A stretch of 64,000 nucleotides of DNA from Christensenella sp. UBA7862. GTDB lineage: Bacteria; Bacillota; Clostridia; Christensenellales; UBA1242. Below the pieces are notes generated by a model, which was not told the DNA's origin, searched no databases, and was given only the letters and a program-made list of their open reading frames with translations. A program made the translations under genes and the position numbers. The stretch spans positions 37,906 to 101,905 of the forward strand of contig DLSM01000003.1 in NCBI GenBank assembly GCA_002500135.1. The letters are read 5' to 3'. Position 1 is the first letter of the stretch; each line of letters opens with the position of its first letter. Below, piece after piece: positions 28,201 through 35,595 of the stretch.

Positions 28201-31200
28201 TCCAGCTTGACTTGTAAGCCATGAACTACTTCCACCGCCATATGCATTTGAAGCCCATTGCAAATTGTATCCCACTGGAATCTTTGCAATAATGACTGTT
28301 GTGAAAATTGCACTTGCATAGGAATTTGTGTAGTGAGTGTAACCGCCAAGCCCCGGACTTGCTTCGCCAGCGGTGGTGATTTCAAGATAATATCCAGTGT
28401 TGTTTGGTGCAGAACCTTGAACAACTGAGTGAGTTACTGTGCCGTTACCTTTGTTGTTATATATACTTACACTGTTTGTGCCGTTGAATGATGGGTTTGA
28501 ATTAAGTGCTTTGCCAAAGGCGTTGTAACTTGCCCCCGAGTTGACTGTTCCGCCTGAGAAAGTCCAACCAGCGAATGTGTAACCCGTTTTGGTTGGGACA
28601 CCAAATGCCATGGCTTCATCGGTGTAAATTGTGTTGGTTGCATTGCCAGATTTGCCGTTTAGTGTGCCACCATTTAGGTTTGTGGTAACTGTGTATTGGT
28701 TTGCATTCCACTTTGCATACAATGTTGCGTTTTTGTAGATGTCGGTGCAGAGGTCAGAGGCAAAACCTGTGTTATAATAATTTTCTCCGTTACCGCCACC
28801 ACAAGAGCCGTCACCGTAGTAGTTGCTGAATGTGTATCCTACTCTGCTTGGAAGCGTTATTGAGGTTATTTCAGTTGTGCAGGCTTCGTTGGAGTAGAAT
28901 TTATTTGTTGCATATTTGTAATAGAATGTGTCCGTTCCGCCCGAGCCGCCGTTTTTGTTAAGGGTGATTTTGATTGTGTTTGCAGTCCAATAGGCGTATA
29001 GAGTTGTTGCTTTTGCAATATCCCAGCCACGGGTGCATGTGCCGGAGCCGTTAAAATATTGTGTTCCGCCACCGCTCGTTGCACTGTAATAGCCTTGGAA
29101 GGTGTAACCCGTTCTACTTGGAATAGAAATTGTGTCCATAGAGGAGCCGAATGTTGCTGTAAGACTATCCGTTCCGCCCGAGCCAGACTGTTTGTCAAAG
29201 GTGACGGTGTATTGGTTGGCTGTCCATTTTGCATATGCAGTTGTGCCACCGACCGTTGTCCATGTTATTTGCCCCACGCCAGAAGCGTTGTAAAGTTGCG
29301 TTCCCGAGCCGTTTTTGCCAGTGTAATAGCCCGCAAAGGTATAACCCGTTCTGACTGGTGGACTGATTGTTCCCAGTTTGGAGTTGTATGTTGCAGAGGT
29401 GGTGCTTGTGCCGTCAGACCCGCCTTGCTTGTCGAGGTTAATTGTATAACTATTGGCAGTCCACTTGGCATAAAGGGTCATGTTGCCCGCCGTTGTGAGT
29501 GGTCGTAAGCAAGCACCCGAAGCATTGTAATATTGTGTGCCGCCGCCGTTTGCTGCTGTGTAATATCCGCCAAAGGTGTAACCCGCCCTTGTTGGAATAG
29601 TTATATTTGCCGTGCGAGAATAAAACTTAACAGAAAGACTGCTTGTCCCGCCACTTCCACTTTGTTGGTCAAATGTATATGTGTAATTGTTTGGTGTCCA
29701 TTGCCCATAAAGTTTGGTGTTCTCTGCCTTTATCCAGTTGCCACTTGCGTCTGTGTAGCCAGAAACACTTTTTACTGGCACACCGCCCGCAGTGTAAATC
29801 TGCACGCCGCCCACTGGTTGTGTGTAATATCCATTAAATGTGAACCCGTCATAACTCAGTGTCCCCACCCCACCAAGCGCACCATTGTAACTCACACTTT
29901 TTGTGATGTTGGTGGCTTCAGCGATGGTGTAATCTCTGAAATAGAAATCACCTGTGCAATCTCTAACATACATAAATGCAGTTGCTTGTATAACATTTGA
30001 TGAAGTAACCGCTGGGTATCCAGTCGCACATACTTGATGATAAAAAACGTCAGTCCAACCTTTGTTGCTATACCCAGAAACTCCTCTTGAGCCTACAACC
30101 GAATACCATTGTCTTGTCCCAGAACTATCAGTGTAATAGCCATCAGTATAAAGCATTGCAGTTGGATTTGTCGAACCAGCAACATAATTTACAACTTTGC
30201 TCTTAATTCCAACAATGTATTCCGTTCCTATTTTAATTCTATCCAAAATTGATTGATAAGGAGCGGTTGTTGTTGACATTGCACCCACTATCTTTACACA
30301 ACTAAGCCCGTCTTGTGTCGCAATTGTTGTTCCGCCAAGTTGGTTCCAACTCTTAAGTTCCCCCTCGGTTGTAAGCCCGCCGCCATACAATATATTCTTG
30401 TTTTCATACAATGTGACGGTGTAGTTGTTTGGCGTCCATTGAGCAGTAAGGGTGTGGTCACCGACAATCGTATTTCTAGTTTCTGGTGTGATATACCAAC
30501 TTGTTGCGGTATATTTCCCTTTATACAAAGCAAGCCCGTCCCAAGTCTGCACAGTTCCAGCATCAGTATATACAGCAACTCCAATTTGAAACTTCTTTAC
30601 AGAACTGTTTGTAATAGAAAATGTTTGTGTGTCATTTGCGCCGATGTTAGCCCAATAGCAATGATAATACTGATTCCATATCCAGCCTGATATTGTAATT
30701 TCAGTTCCATCTATGTAAGCACCATTTGAATCTAATATTCTAAGAAGAATTCTTCCAGCAACACTGCCTGGAGTAACTGTATATAAGTCCCCAGTTGTGT
30801 AATCATACATTTTGTTATTTATAATTCCAGGGCTACCCGAACCAGACGATGTAACTTTAAGCACATTTTTATTAACTATAAGTGAGTTTTTTGTTCCCAA
30901 AACTGCAGTGTAATCGTTGGCTGTTGCTGGAATAAACAAATTTGCCGACCAACCATCAAATGTATACCCCGCTCTTGTTGGGGTTGGGAGGACGGCGTAA
31001 TATTCGCCGAGTTGCATTTTGAACCCCGCACAAGCGGAGCCGCCGTTGGAGTCCAAGGTGACGTAGTATTCTGGTCGGGTGTAATCTATTTTGACCACAC
31101 TTTGCACACGTTGTTGCCCTGCGCAAAACAAAATTCCCGCACAACAAAGAGCAATGACAATAAAGCAAAAAGACATGGAGATAAATTGCAATCTTCTCCA

Positions 31201-31260
31201 TTTTTGACGTTTAAAGTATTCCTTTTTATACTTTTCTATTTGCTCTGTTTGGTTGTCCAT
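25258..31260 (-). CDS. Giant membrane-anchored B-repeat protein with DnaJ-like Cys cluster and Hint domain
   Basis: This 2000-residue surface protein starts at the ATG at 31260; the frame extends 15 codons upstream only to a TTG. A basic N-terminus and one hydrophobic helix (about 26-46) anchor it. About ten InlB/Listeria-Bacteroides B-repeats (GYTFGGYY...TLYAKWTANTY) follow, at least three split by inserted beta-rich domains. Residues 1366-1522 hold 11 CxxC motifs, many as CxxCxGxG like the DnaJ zinc-finger. A Hint domain begins at Cys1669 (CLAYNTPILTANGWKMIQDI) with its own Cys-rich insert and ends near FQNMYGF; the C-terminal domain matches the neighbour lipoprotein. No LPXTG sorting motif is seen. 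Likely adhesin or self-processing surface factor; function unknown. Confidence 0.85.
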   Translation of the reverse strand: MDNQTEQIEKYKKEYFKRQKWRRLQFISMSFCFIVIALCCAGILFCAGQQRVQSVVKIDYTRPEYYVTLDSNGGSACAGFKMQLGEYYAVLPTPTRAGYTFDGWSANLFIPATANDYTAVLGTKNSLIVNKNVLKVTSSGSGSPGIINNKMYDYTTGDLYTVTPGSVAGRILLRILDSNGAYIDGTEITISGWIWNQYYHCYWANIGANDTQTFSITNSSVKKFQIGVAVYTDAGTVQTWDGLALYKGKYTATSWYITPETRNTIVGDHTLTAQWTPNNYTVTLYENKNILYGGGLTTEGELKSWNQLGGTTIATQDGLSCVKIVGAMSTTTAPYQSILDRIKIGTEYIVGIKSKVVNYVAGSTNPTAMLYTDGYYTDSSGTRQWYSVVGSRGVSGYSNKGWTDVFYHQVCATGYPAVTSSNVIQATAFMYVRDCTGDFYFRDYTIAEATNITKSVSYNGALGGVGTLSYDGFTFNGYYTQPVGGVQIYTAGGVPVKSVSGYTDASGNWIKAENTKLYGQWTPNNYTYTFDQQSGSGGTSSLSVKFYSRTANITIPTRAGYTFGGYYTAANGGGTQYYNASGACLRPLTTAGNMTLYAKWTANSYTINLDKQGGSDGTSTTSATYNSKLGTISPPVRTGYTFAGYYTGKNGSGTQLYNASGVGQITWTTVGGTTAYAKWTANQYTVTFDKQSGSGGTDSLTATFGSSMDTISIPSRTGYTFQGYYSATSGGGTQYFNGSGTCTRGWDIAKATTLYAYWTANTIKITLNKNGGSGGTDTFYYKYATNKFYSNEACTTEITSITLPSRVGYTFSNYYGDGSCGGGNGENYYNTGFASDLCTDIYKNATLYAKWNANQYTVTTNLNGGTLNGKSGNATNTIYTDEAMAFGVPTKTGYTFAGWTFSGGTVNSGASYNAFGKALNSNPSFNGTNSVSIYNNKGNGTVTHSVVQGSAPNNTGYYLEITTAGEASPGLGGYTHYTNSYASAIFTTVIIAKIPVGYNLQWASNAYGGGSSSWLTSQAGTGTWQRYIYKVTCGSNGSYSSTNFYYLTGTAATAEKPVKWQVAYSQVFDSTGATSSTSNTAQILTCSGGANITATANWTANTYTVTYNANGGSGTTANSTHTYDSAKALTANGFTRTGYTFDGWATSASGAKVYSDQQSVTNLATSGTYTLYAHWNPNQYTLTLDKQSGTGGSGSVTATYGSTVPSISVPSRTGYTFGGYFTATNGGGTQYYNASGAGTRAWTTASGQTLYAYWAPNTIKITLNANGGSGGTSAFYYKYGINKFYSNEACTTEITSITKPTRTGHTFVHYYGDGSCGGSNGERYVGYDSTNFASDLCTDIYQNATLYAKWTANTYTLTINYTVPRCGTCNAVGTVNTWVPCSNCGGNGTVAGQVKCPTCNGYKGWDEECSRCDGSGKTSSSTKVSCSTTETCSGCGGSGDNSAGNKCQFCNGFGTVTCSTCKGKGYYYETTESTCSWCGGSGTDGWTNCSKCSATGTVSGQVTCGSCKGSKGSNVSGTCTTCNSAKTNFSGGTTSVTVTYGQTLPNITIKSFTGYDVSVPNYSSSGTSSATWTTAGNATWNASFSAKSYTMTLSASNGNWSGTATGTTTIAFGTSVSLTFTNTTSHTNKTTSISGYVSASGSSSASVSFTMPAQNISISGSGSGSTPSCLAYNTPILTANGWKMIQDITYSDRLIRFNHDTGQIDTAYASWISKATVSKRVMEVTFSDGETIRFVGDHAVFSLDQNKYVAVTDPAKFYIGTRVLKYIANDCANTTCSTCSACTCQSSYESCATWGEAVVTGICYIEEETPAYSIITSGMWNCFAGNILTTVPNTIIFQNMYGFKKNLTYASSIRQKVLNGTYDKHLFTEKELKNMGWTDRDIVGFRGREWKILIDNDMLNMDFMIDILLSEVANNENERVLPPTNENGKFMYVVTTSEDVMNEHFNPQDFFFEEYTHYILPNIEEEGFVGWLSSSDGKIYYAGDTYKVRTNTHFTAVYST
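26695..27165 (-). other. DnaJ-like cysteine-rich segment inside the giant surface protein
   Basis: This codes residues 1366-1522, with CGTC, CSNC, CPTC, CSRC, CSGC, CQFC, CSTC, CSWC, CSKC, CGSC and CTTC, several followed by GxG as in DnaJ zinc modules (for example CSNCGGNG, CSTCKGKG). It interrupts a B-repeat. In DnaJ these bind two zinc ions per four motifs; zinc binding here is inferred. Confidence 0.8.
27180..28985 (-). repeat. Recent-looking internal B-repeat duplication
   Basis: Two distant B-repeats, at roughly 27180-27480 and 28690-28985, encode almost the same unusual module with the shared strings KFYSNEACTTEITSIT, GDGSCGG and FASDLCTDIY. DNA identity is also visibly high across them. 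The units between are more divergent, so this points to intragenic duplication or gene conversion. Confidence 0.7.
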
Positions 31261-31388
31261 GGGTTTTCCAAATACGAGTTGTCGCAAATCGACTTTTAAT
31301 AACAAAAAAAGACAAAAAACTTGATATGTAAGCAGTCTTTTATATAGTCTTTTGCAATAAATTATTTATGTTGCATAATGTGACAAAA

Positions 31389-31414
31389 GTTGTTATATTT
31401 CGACATAAAACAAC
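31389..31414. promoter_or_regulatory. Imperfect inverted repeat upstream of the giant gene
   Basis: Arms GTTGTTATAT (31389-31398) and ATAAAACAAC (31405-31414) pair over 10 bp with one mismatch around a 6-nt centre. It lies in the divergent promoter region between the giant surface gene and the XRE regulator, so it may be a regulator site. No binding evidence. Confidence 0.4.
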
Positions 31415-31455
31415 ACTCTTATATTAAATAATTTATAATACACTAAAATTATATG

Positions 31456-31501
31456 AGTAGAATTCTACTTTGTCAAGTTTTTTTAGTAGAAATCTACTAA
31501 A
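31456..31501 (+). promoter_or_regulatory. Two palindromic operator-like sites overlapping the XRE promoter
   Basis: AGTAGAATTCTACT (31456-31469) is a perfect palindrome. TTTAGTAGA and TCTACTAAA (31482-31490 and 31493-31501) form a second with a 2-nt centre. Both share the half-site AGTAGA/TCTACT and are 29 bp apart. A TTGTCA at 31470-31475 lies between them, with a possible -10 TCTACT 17 bp on, inside the second site. This suggests autorepression by the XRE protein. Confidence 0.6.
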
Positions 31502-31513
31502 ATTATGTTGATT

Positions 31514-31714
31514 ATGGAACTGAGCAAAAGATTAAAGGAACTTAGGAAAGAAAAAGGAATTTCTCAGCGGGAGTTAGCAAGTGAAATTGGTGTGACGCAA
31601 AAAGCGATTGACTTTTGGGAAAAGGAGATAAATGAGCCAAAAGCGAGTTATGTTGTGGCACTTTGCAAGTATTTTGCCGTTCCAAGTGATTATTTGTTAG
31701 GACTTATTGATTAA
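31514..31714 (+). CDS. Small XRE-family (Cro/cI) transcriptional regulator
   Basis: A 66-residue single HTH_3 domain: LSKRLKELRKEKGISQRELA, then IGVTQKAIDFWEKEINEPKA as recognition region and a short C-terminal helix ending DYLLGLID. There is no dimer or sensor domain beyond the HTH. Neither this ATG nor one 9 nt upstream (31505) has a Shine-Dalgarno site, and the promoter lies so close that the mRNA may be leaderless. It is divergent from the giant surface gene and flanked upstream by two palindromes it probably binds. It has its own terminator. Confidence 0.85.
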   Translation: MELSKRLKELRKEKGISQRELASEIGVTQKAIDFWEKEINEPKASYVVALCKYFAVPSDYLLGLID

Positions 31715-31720
31715 CGACAA

Positions 31721-31746
31721 AAAACACCGACCTCTGTCGGTGTTTT
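31721..31746 (+). terminator. Bidirectional terminator between xre and rpsT
   Basis: An 11-bp stem (31721-31731 with 31736-31746) and a CTCT loop, with A and T runs at its ends. It serves both convergent genes. Confidence 0.85.
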
Positions 31747-31765
31747 TAAAAACCCATAAAATATT

Positions 31766-32104
31766 TTACTCTTCCACTTTTTTGGCTCTTGATTTCTTAG
31801 GTTTTTCTTCAGTTTCTGTTGGTTGTTCTTTGCTTTCAGATGCTGCTTTTGCTTTGTTAAGGAGCAAGTTAAGACGAGCAATCTTTCTGCTGGCTGTGTT
31901 TGCATGAATAACACCCTTGCTCTTTGCAGAGTCAATGTAAGATGTTATGTCAACAAGCATAGCTTCTGCCTTTTGAACATCTTGACCAACAACAACTCTG
32001 AAATTCTTAATCATTGTTGCCATTGTGGACTTGACATATCTGTTTTCTTCCTTTCTTCTAGCGGAAACTAAAACCATTTTCTTTGCTGATTTGATATTTG
32101 GCAT
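31766..32104 (-). CDS. rpsT: 30S ribosomal protein S20 (bS20) with extended tail
   Basis: bS20 binds the 16S 5' domain. The start at 32104 (MPNIKSAKK) has a GGAG site; the frame runs 12 codons further without one. The core (residues 1-85) has the standard features KSTMATMIKNF, KGVIHANTASRKIARLN. It then carries about 25 extra residues rich in Glu, Lys, Ser and Pro, making 112 instead of about 87 residues. The tail is probably disordered. It is convergent with the XRE gene and downstream of holA. Confidence 0.93.
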   Translation of the reverse strand: MPNIKSAKKMVLVSARRKEENRYVKSTMATMIKNFRVVVGQDVQKAEAMLVDITSYIDSAKSKGVIHANTASRKIARLNLLLNKAKAASESKEQPTETEEKPKKSRAKKVEE

Positions 32105-32227
32105 TGCTAACTCCTTTTTAATACTCGTCAATTCTAGCATATTGAAATTTAATTTGCAACCCTTTTTTCAATCTTTTTTAACAAAATTTTTACAAACTTC
32201 AAACAATTTTGCCATTTCGCCCCAATT

Positions 32228-33202
32228 TTAGCCATTCAATATGCTTGCCACAAGGTAGCCCACTGCATTTTTGGCGTCCATTTCCCCACTTTTTGTTGCA
32301 TATTCTGTTTTTGCACACAAGTCAAACGCTCTTTTAAGTTCCACTTGACTGAAATTTTTAAGTTGTGCTTTGTATTTTGAAATTGCAAACTCTTTTACGC
32401 CAAGATATTTTGAAAGTTCTGCCACACTGCAACTGCTCCTTGCAATAAAGAACAATCTTCTGAAATGCGACTGCATGGTGGATATGATTTTTGAGGGTTG
32501 TTCCTTGTTTTTTAGCATTGCGTCAATAAGAGCAAAGGCTTTATCCCCATTTTTCTCACTTATAGCGTTTGTTAGGTCAAAAATTACATATTCAAGGTCT
32601 TTTGTGACGTAATTTTCCACATCTTCTGCCCGAAGTGTTGCTCCCGAGCCGATTATTGCCGATATTTTGTCAATTTCTGTGTCGAGTTTGGTGATGCTGT
32701 TGTTGCAATATTCGACAAGTTTCAAAACTGCCGCCCTGTCTGCCACAATTCCTTTTTCATTTAGTTTGCTTTCCACAAAGTTGTTCAAAAACGCTGGACT
32801 TGGCTTTTCGCAATCGATATTTTCAACTTTCCCTTCAAGGCTTGTAAAAAACTCACTTTTCATTGTGGAAAAGAACACAAGACAAGTTGTTGGGTTTGGT
32901 TTTTCAAAGTATTTTAGGAAAATTTTTCTTTCACTTTCGTTTTTCTTGCCCAAATAGTCGTGGACAACAACCAATCGTCTTGCATCACAAAATGGCAAAG
33001 CTTGGCAACTTTCAACAATCGCCCCCGCACCCCTTGTGTAGTCGTCCATAAAGACGTTTTTATTAAAGTCTGGCAAAGTGATATTCAAAGTCTTTTCGAT
33101 TTTTGATAAAGCCCCAACAGTCAGCAAACTTTCGCCACCGTTTATAATATACACACTTCCTACACCCATTTTTAGTTTGTTATCCAAATCTTCGTATCTC
33201 AT
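32228..33202 (-). CDS. holA: DNA polymerase III delta subunit
   Basis: HolA opens the beta clamp within the clamp loader. The 324 residues match the family in length and layout: N-terminal inactive AAA-like region with VYIINGGESLL, the middle ARRLVVVHDYLGKKN, and the C-terminal helical domain with DAMLKNKEQPSKIISTMQSH and LKRAFDLCAKTEYATKSG. HolA is poorly conserved, so identification rests on these motifs and on its place between comEC and rpsT, which is the conserved Firmicute order. Confidence 0.9.
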   Translation of the reverse strand: MRYEDLDNKLKMGVGSVYIINGGESLLTVGALSKIEKTLNITLPDFNKNVFMDDYTRGAGAIVESCQALPFCDARRLVVVHDYLGKKNESERKIFLKYFEKPNPTTCLVFFSTMKSEFFTSLEGKVENIDCEKPSPAFLNNFVESKLNEKGIVADRAAVLKLVEYCNNSITKLDTEIDKISAIIGSGATLRAEDVENYVTKDLEYVIFDLTNAISEKNGDKAFALIDAMLKNKEQPSKIISTMQSHFRRLFFIARSSCSVAELSKYLGVKEFAISKYKAQLKNFSQVELKRAFDLCAKTEYATKSGEMDAKNAVGYLVASILNG

Positions 33203-33244
33203 AATTTCTCCTTAATTATACTCTAACCCATAAAAAAGCAATAT

Positions 33245-34873
33245 TTATCCGCATTTTTGTGCCAAAAAGACACCACTCGGCAAACTCCGATGGTTTATTC
33301 TTGCTTCCTCGCCAAAGAACTCCAAATCTGTCATAAATAGCGAAAAAGATATGCACAAAACTATGACCATGGCAACTATTGCCCTAGTCCTTCCGTCTAC
33401 CACCAAATATTTGCTCCCGCACCACAAAAGAGCCATGTATAAAACTATTGAAAGCACATTTACGCCGTTATACTCAATGCTACTTCCCGGCAGTGAGATA
33501 ATCAATTCATTGAAATACACAAACAAGTCAAAGAGTATCCCTGGTGCTTTTAGAATGAACCCTAGTGACGGGATTATCATAACAATTATGTTGCAAACAA
33601 ACAAAAATGTGTAAAAAAGAGTGAAAAGTGGAATTAAAAACAAGTTTGCGAGCATTGTCCAAGTTGTGACGCAGCCAAAGTAATAAAACATTATTGGAAG
33701 CACTCCAATTTGGGCGGAAAGAGATAGTTTTGTGACATTCCAAAACTCTTGCATAAAAGCACTTTTGAACTTGACAAAGCCAAAAATTCTTGACATTGTA
33801 ATTATGCCAAAAACCGCTGCAAATGACAACTGAAACCCCACTGCAAAAAGCATTGTTGGCGAGAAAGCTAGCAAGATTATCCCCGCAAGGCTTAGGGCGT
33901 TTAGCGAGTCATATTTCCTTTCAAAAAGTTTGGATAACAAAAGGCAAATTGACATTACACTGGCTCTTGCGACAGACGGTGTGAAAGAGCATAAAACGCA
34001 GTAGCCAAGCAGAAATCCAGAGATTAAAAAGAACTGAACTTTGCCACCAATTTTGAGTTTTGAGAGAAGCCACGCAATAGCCGCCACAAGAAGCCCCACA
34101 TGCAAGCCAGACACAGCAAAAAGATGCATAACACCACTTTGCTTAAAACTATCCAAATCATGCGTTGGCACCGTTGCCCTGTCGCCATACAAGATTGAGT
34201 AACAAATGTTGCCATTCCTTTCGCCTAGGTTCTTTACCAAATAGTCAAGGTTGTTCTCATGAAAACTTTCAATTATATTCTTATCGACCTCAACCTTAAC
34301 AGGTGTTGAATCTGATGAAACATACATTTTATACTTGTTGTCACTGTAAAAATTATTTTTTCTATCCGAATCCGAATTCTTTTTGTTGTTTTTTACAATT
34401 TTCCCAACAAAAGCAATTCTGTCAAATCTCTTAAACTCAAATAGTGGCGACGAGCCGTTGACAAATATTGAGCCGCCATCCTTAAGCTTGCATGCTTCCG
34501 AATTTTCATCCTGCTTATACTCTAAATCTCGAAAATAATATAAATAATCACCAGAACTTGTCATGCTGATTTTATCCAGTGTGGCAACAATAACTACCTG
34601 ACCACTAGGCAAAACACTTTCCTCAAAATTCTTAACATTTATGTATGCATACACCGACACGCCGCACAAAATTATGAAAGATATGCCAAGCAGCACAAAG
34701 CGTTTTTTTATTCCGCAATACAAAAAATATGCAACGGGAAAAACTAGCAACACAAGATATATTTTGTCGCTATATGCCCTCACCGCTCCAAAAATGCACA
34801 GCATAACAAGCAAAAAGAGGAAGAATATTGCCCTAAAATTACATATTTTTCTAAATTTCGTCATCATTTTCAA
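33245..34873 (-). CDS. comEC: ComEC/Rec2-family competence channel, short form without metallo-beta-lactamase domain
   Basis: ComEC forms the inner-membrane channel for transforming DNA. The 542-residue protein has two or three N-terminal membrane helices, a soluble OB-like DUF4131 region (about 85-190), then the competence domain with HLFAVSGLHVGLLVAAIAWL, SFTPSVARASVMS and several helices. It stops after the last helices near residue 530. Typical ComEC continues with a C-terminal metallo-beta-lactamase-like nuclease domain of about 200 residues, which is absent here. No frame remnant of it is seen before holA. Confidence 0.88.
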   Translation of the reverse strand: MKMMTKFRKICNFRAIFFLFLLVMLCIFGAVRAYSDKIYLVLLVFPVAYFLYCGIKKRFVLLGISFIILCGVSVYAYINVKNFEESVLPSGQVVIVATLDKISMTSSGDYLYYFRDLEYKQDENSEACKLKDGGSIFVNGSSPLFEFKRFDRIAFVGKIVKNNKKNSDSDRKNNFYSDNKYKMYVSSDSTPVKVEVDKNIIESFHENNLDYLVKNLGERNGNICYSILYGDRATVPTHDLDSFKQSGVMHLFAVSGLHVGLLVAAIAWLLSKLKIGGKVQFFLISGFLLGYCVLCSFTPSVARASVMSICLLLSKLFERKYDSLNALSLAGIILLAFSPTMLFAVGFQLSFAAVFGIITMSRIFGFVKFKSAFMQEFWNVTKLSLSAQIGVLPIMFYYFGCVTTWTMLANLFLIPLFTLFYTFLFVCNIIVMIIPSLGFILKAPGILFDLFVYFNELIISLPGSSIEYNGVNVLSIVLYMALLWCGSKYLVVDGRTRAIVAMVIVLCISFSLFMTDLEFFGEEARINHRSLPSGVFLAQKCG

Positions 34874-34936
34874 AACTACTTTTTCATTCTACACGACTTA
34901 GACAAAATAGTCAAAATATTTTTTTGAAAAAAAAAG

Positions 34937-34966
34937 TTGACAAATCTATTGCTTTTTCTTTTTAAT
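34937..34966 (+). promoter_or_regulatory. Likely sigma-A promoter of tRNA-Glu
   Basis: TTGACA at 34937-34942 and TTTAAT at 34961-34966, spacer 18 bp. Transcription would start some 30 nt before the tRNA at 35004. Confidence 0.55.
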
Positions 34967-35003
34967 TTTGCTATTATTATCTCGGTTGCAAAAGCAATCG
35001 CTT

Positions 35004-35078
35004 GCCATCATAGTATAATGGTTAGTACACTGGCCTCTCACGCCGGCAATGCGGGTTCGAACCCCGCTGGTGGTACCA
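35004..35078 (+). tRNA. tRNA-Glu (anticodon CTC)
   Basis: A 75-nt cloverleaf with encoded CCA. The anticodon loop CTCTCAC between a 5-bp stem gives CTC for GAG codons; the T arm is GCGGG TTCGAAC CCCGC. The acceptor stem uses two G-U pairs. It is a lone tRNA followed at once by a tiny acidic peptide gene. Confidence 0.95.
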
Positions 35079-35135
35079 TATTTCTTTGTGAAATAATATC
35101 CGCAAGTTTTTCTTGCAAAAGTTGAGGAGGAAAAA

Positions 35136-35240
35136 ATGGATTATCAACCAGATTTACCAGGGATAAATTGGGACCAAGCCTGCAATCCAGACCAACCTGA
35201 ATTTGATTTCACATATGATTCTGATGACGATGAGGAATAA
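35136..35240 (+). CDS. 34-residue highly acidic peptide
   Basis: A short gene with a strong GAGGAGG site 6 nt before the ATG and a good terminator right after the TAA. The peptide begins MDYQPDLPGINWDQACNPDQ and ends in DSDDDEE. It has 12 acidic and no basic residues, one Cys and one Trp, so it is strongly anionic, with no membrane segment. It may share a transcript with tRNA-Glu. I do not recognise a family; DNA mimic, antitoxin or metal binder are guesses without support. The signals for translation and termination make it likely to be real. Confidence 0.65.
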   Translation: MDYQPDLPGINWDQACNPDQPEFDFTYDSDDDEE

Positions 35241-35270
35241 ACAAGGCTTCGGCTTTGTTTATTTTTTTTG
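35239..35270 (+). terminator. Terminator after the acidic peptide gene
   Basis: A 9-bp stem with a TTCG tetraloop and one G-U pair, followed by TATTTTTTTT. It ends the tRNA-Glu/peptide transcript. Confidence 0.8.
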
Positions 35271-35331
35271 TATAATTCGTCCATTTAATACCCCACAAAG
35301 TATGATAAAATTCAGAAAATTTGGAGGGATT

Positions 35332-35580
35332 ATGAAAAATCTTTCACTTTATGACATTGAACTTTTAAGACCATTTGTTGGAATCCAAAACGACATATCG
35401 TCTGTTATAAGATTTCCTGAAATGGCAGAATCATATGCAAAGTTAAAATCTGTTATATCAGAAGATATGAGCCACGTAGAATCTGTTATGCTTTCAAAAT
35501 ATGTCCGCACAAAATCTCTTGTAGAAAGCAAAATATCCGCATGGACAAGCAAGAGGGCTCTTCTTTGTAACAAATTTTAG
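35332..35580 (+). CDS. Small hypothetical protein, 82 residues
   Basis: Start chosen at 35332, where GGAGG lies 6 nt upstream; the frame stays open upstream to 35203 but that part overlaps the acidic peptide gene and its terminator. The product starts MKNLSLYDIELLRPFVGIQN and seems helical, without signal peptide or membrane segment; its C-terminal half is basic (KYVRTKSLVESK, SKRALLCNK). I recognise no family. It lies between two terminators, so it is probably expressed alone. Confidence 0.5.
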   Translation: MKNLSLYDIELLRPFVGIQNDISSVIRFPEMAESYAKLKSVISEDMSHVESVMLSKYVRTKSLVESKISAWTSKRALLCNKF

Positions 35581-35595
35581 CAAAATTTTGTTATA

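Noticed and set aside
29059..29508. Cys-rich plus-strand frame inside the giant gene
   Set aside because: It is an antisense reading of the Gly/Ser/Thr-rich B-repeat codons; many such frames exist across the gene and none has a start signal.
23171..31750. Prophage or integrative element carrying the surface locus
   Set aside because: No integrase, transposase, phage structural gene, tRNA-associated direct repeats or terminal inverted repeats were found around it.
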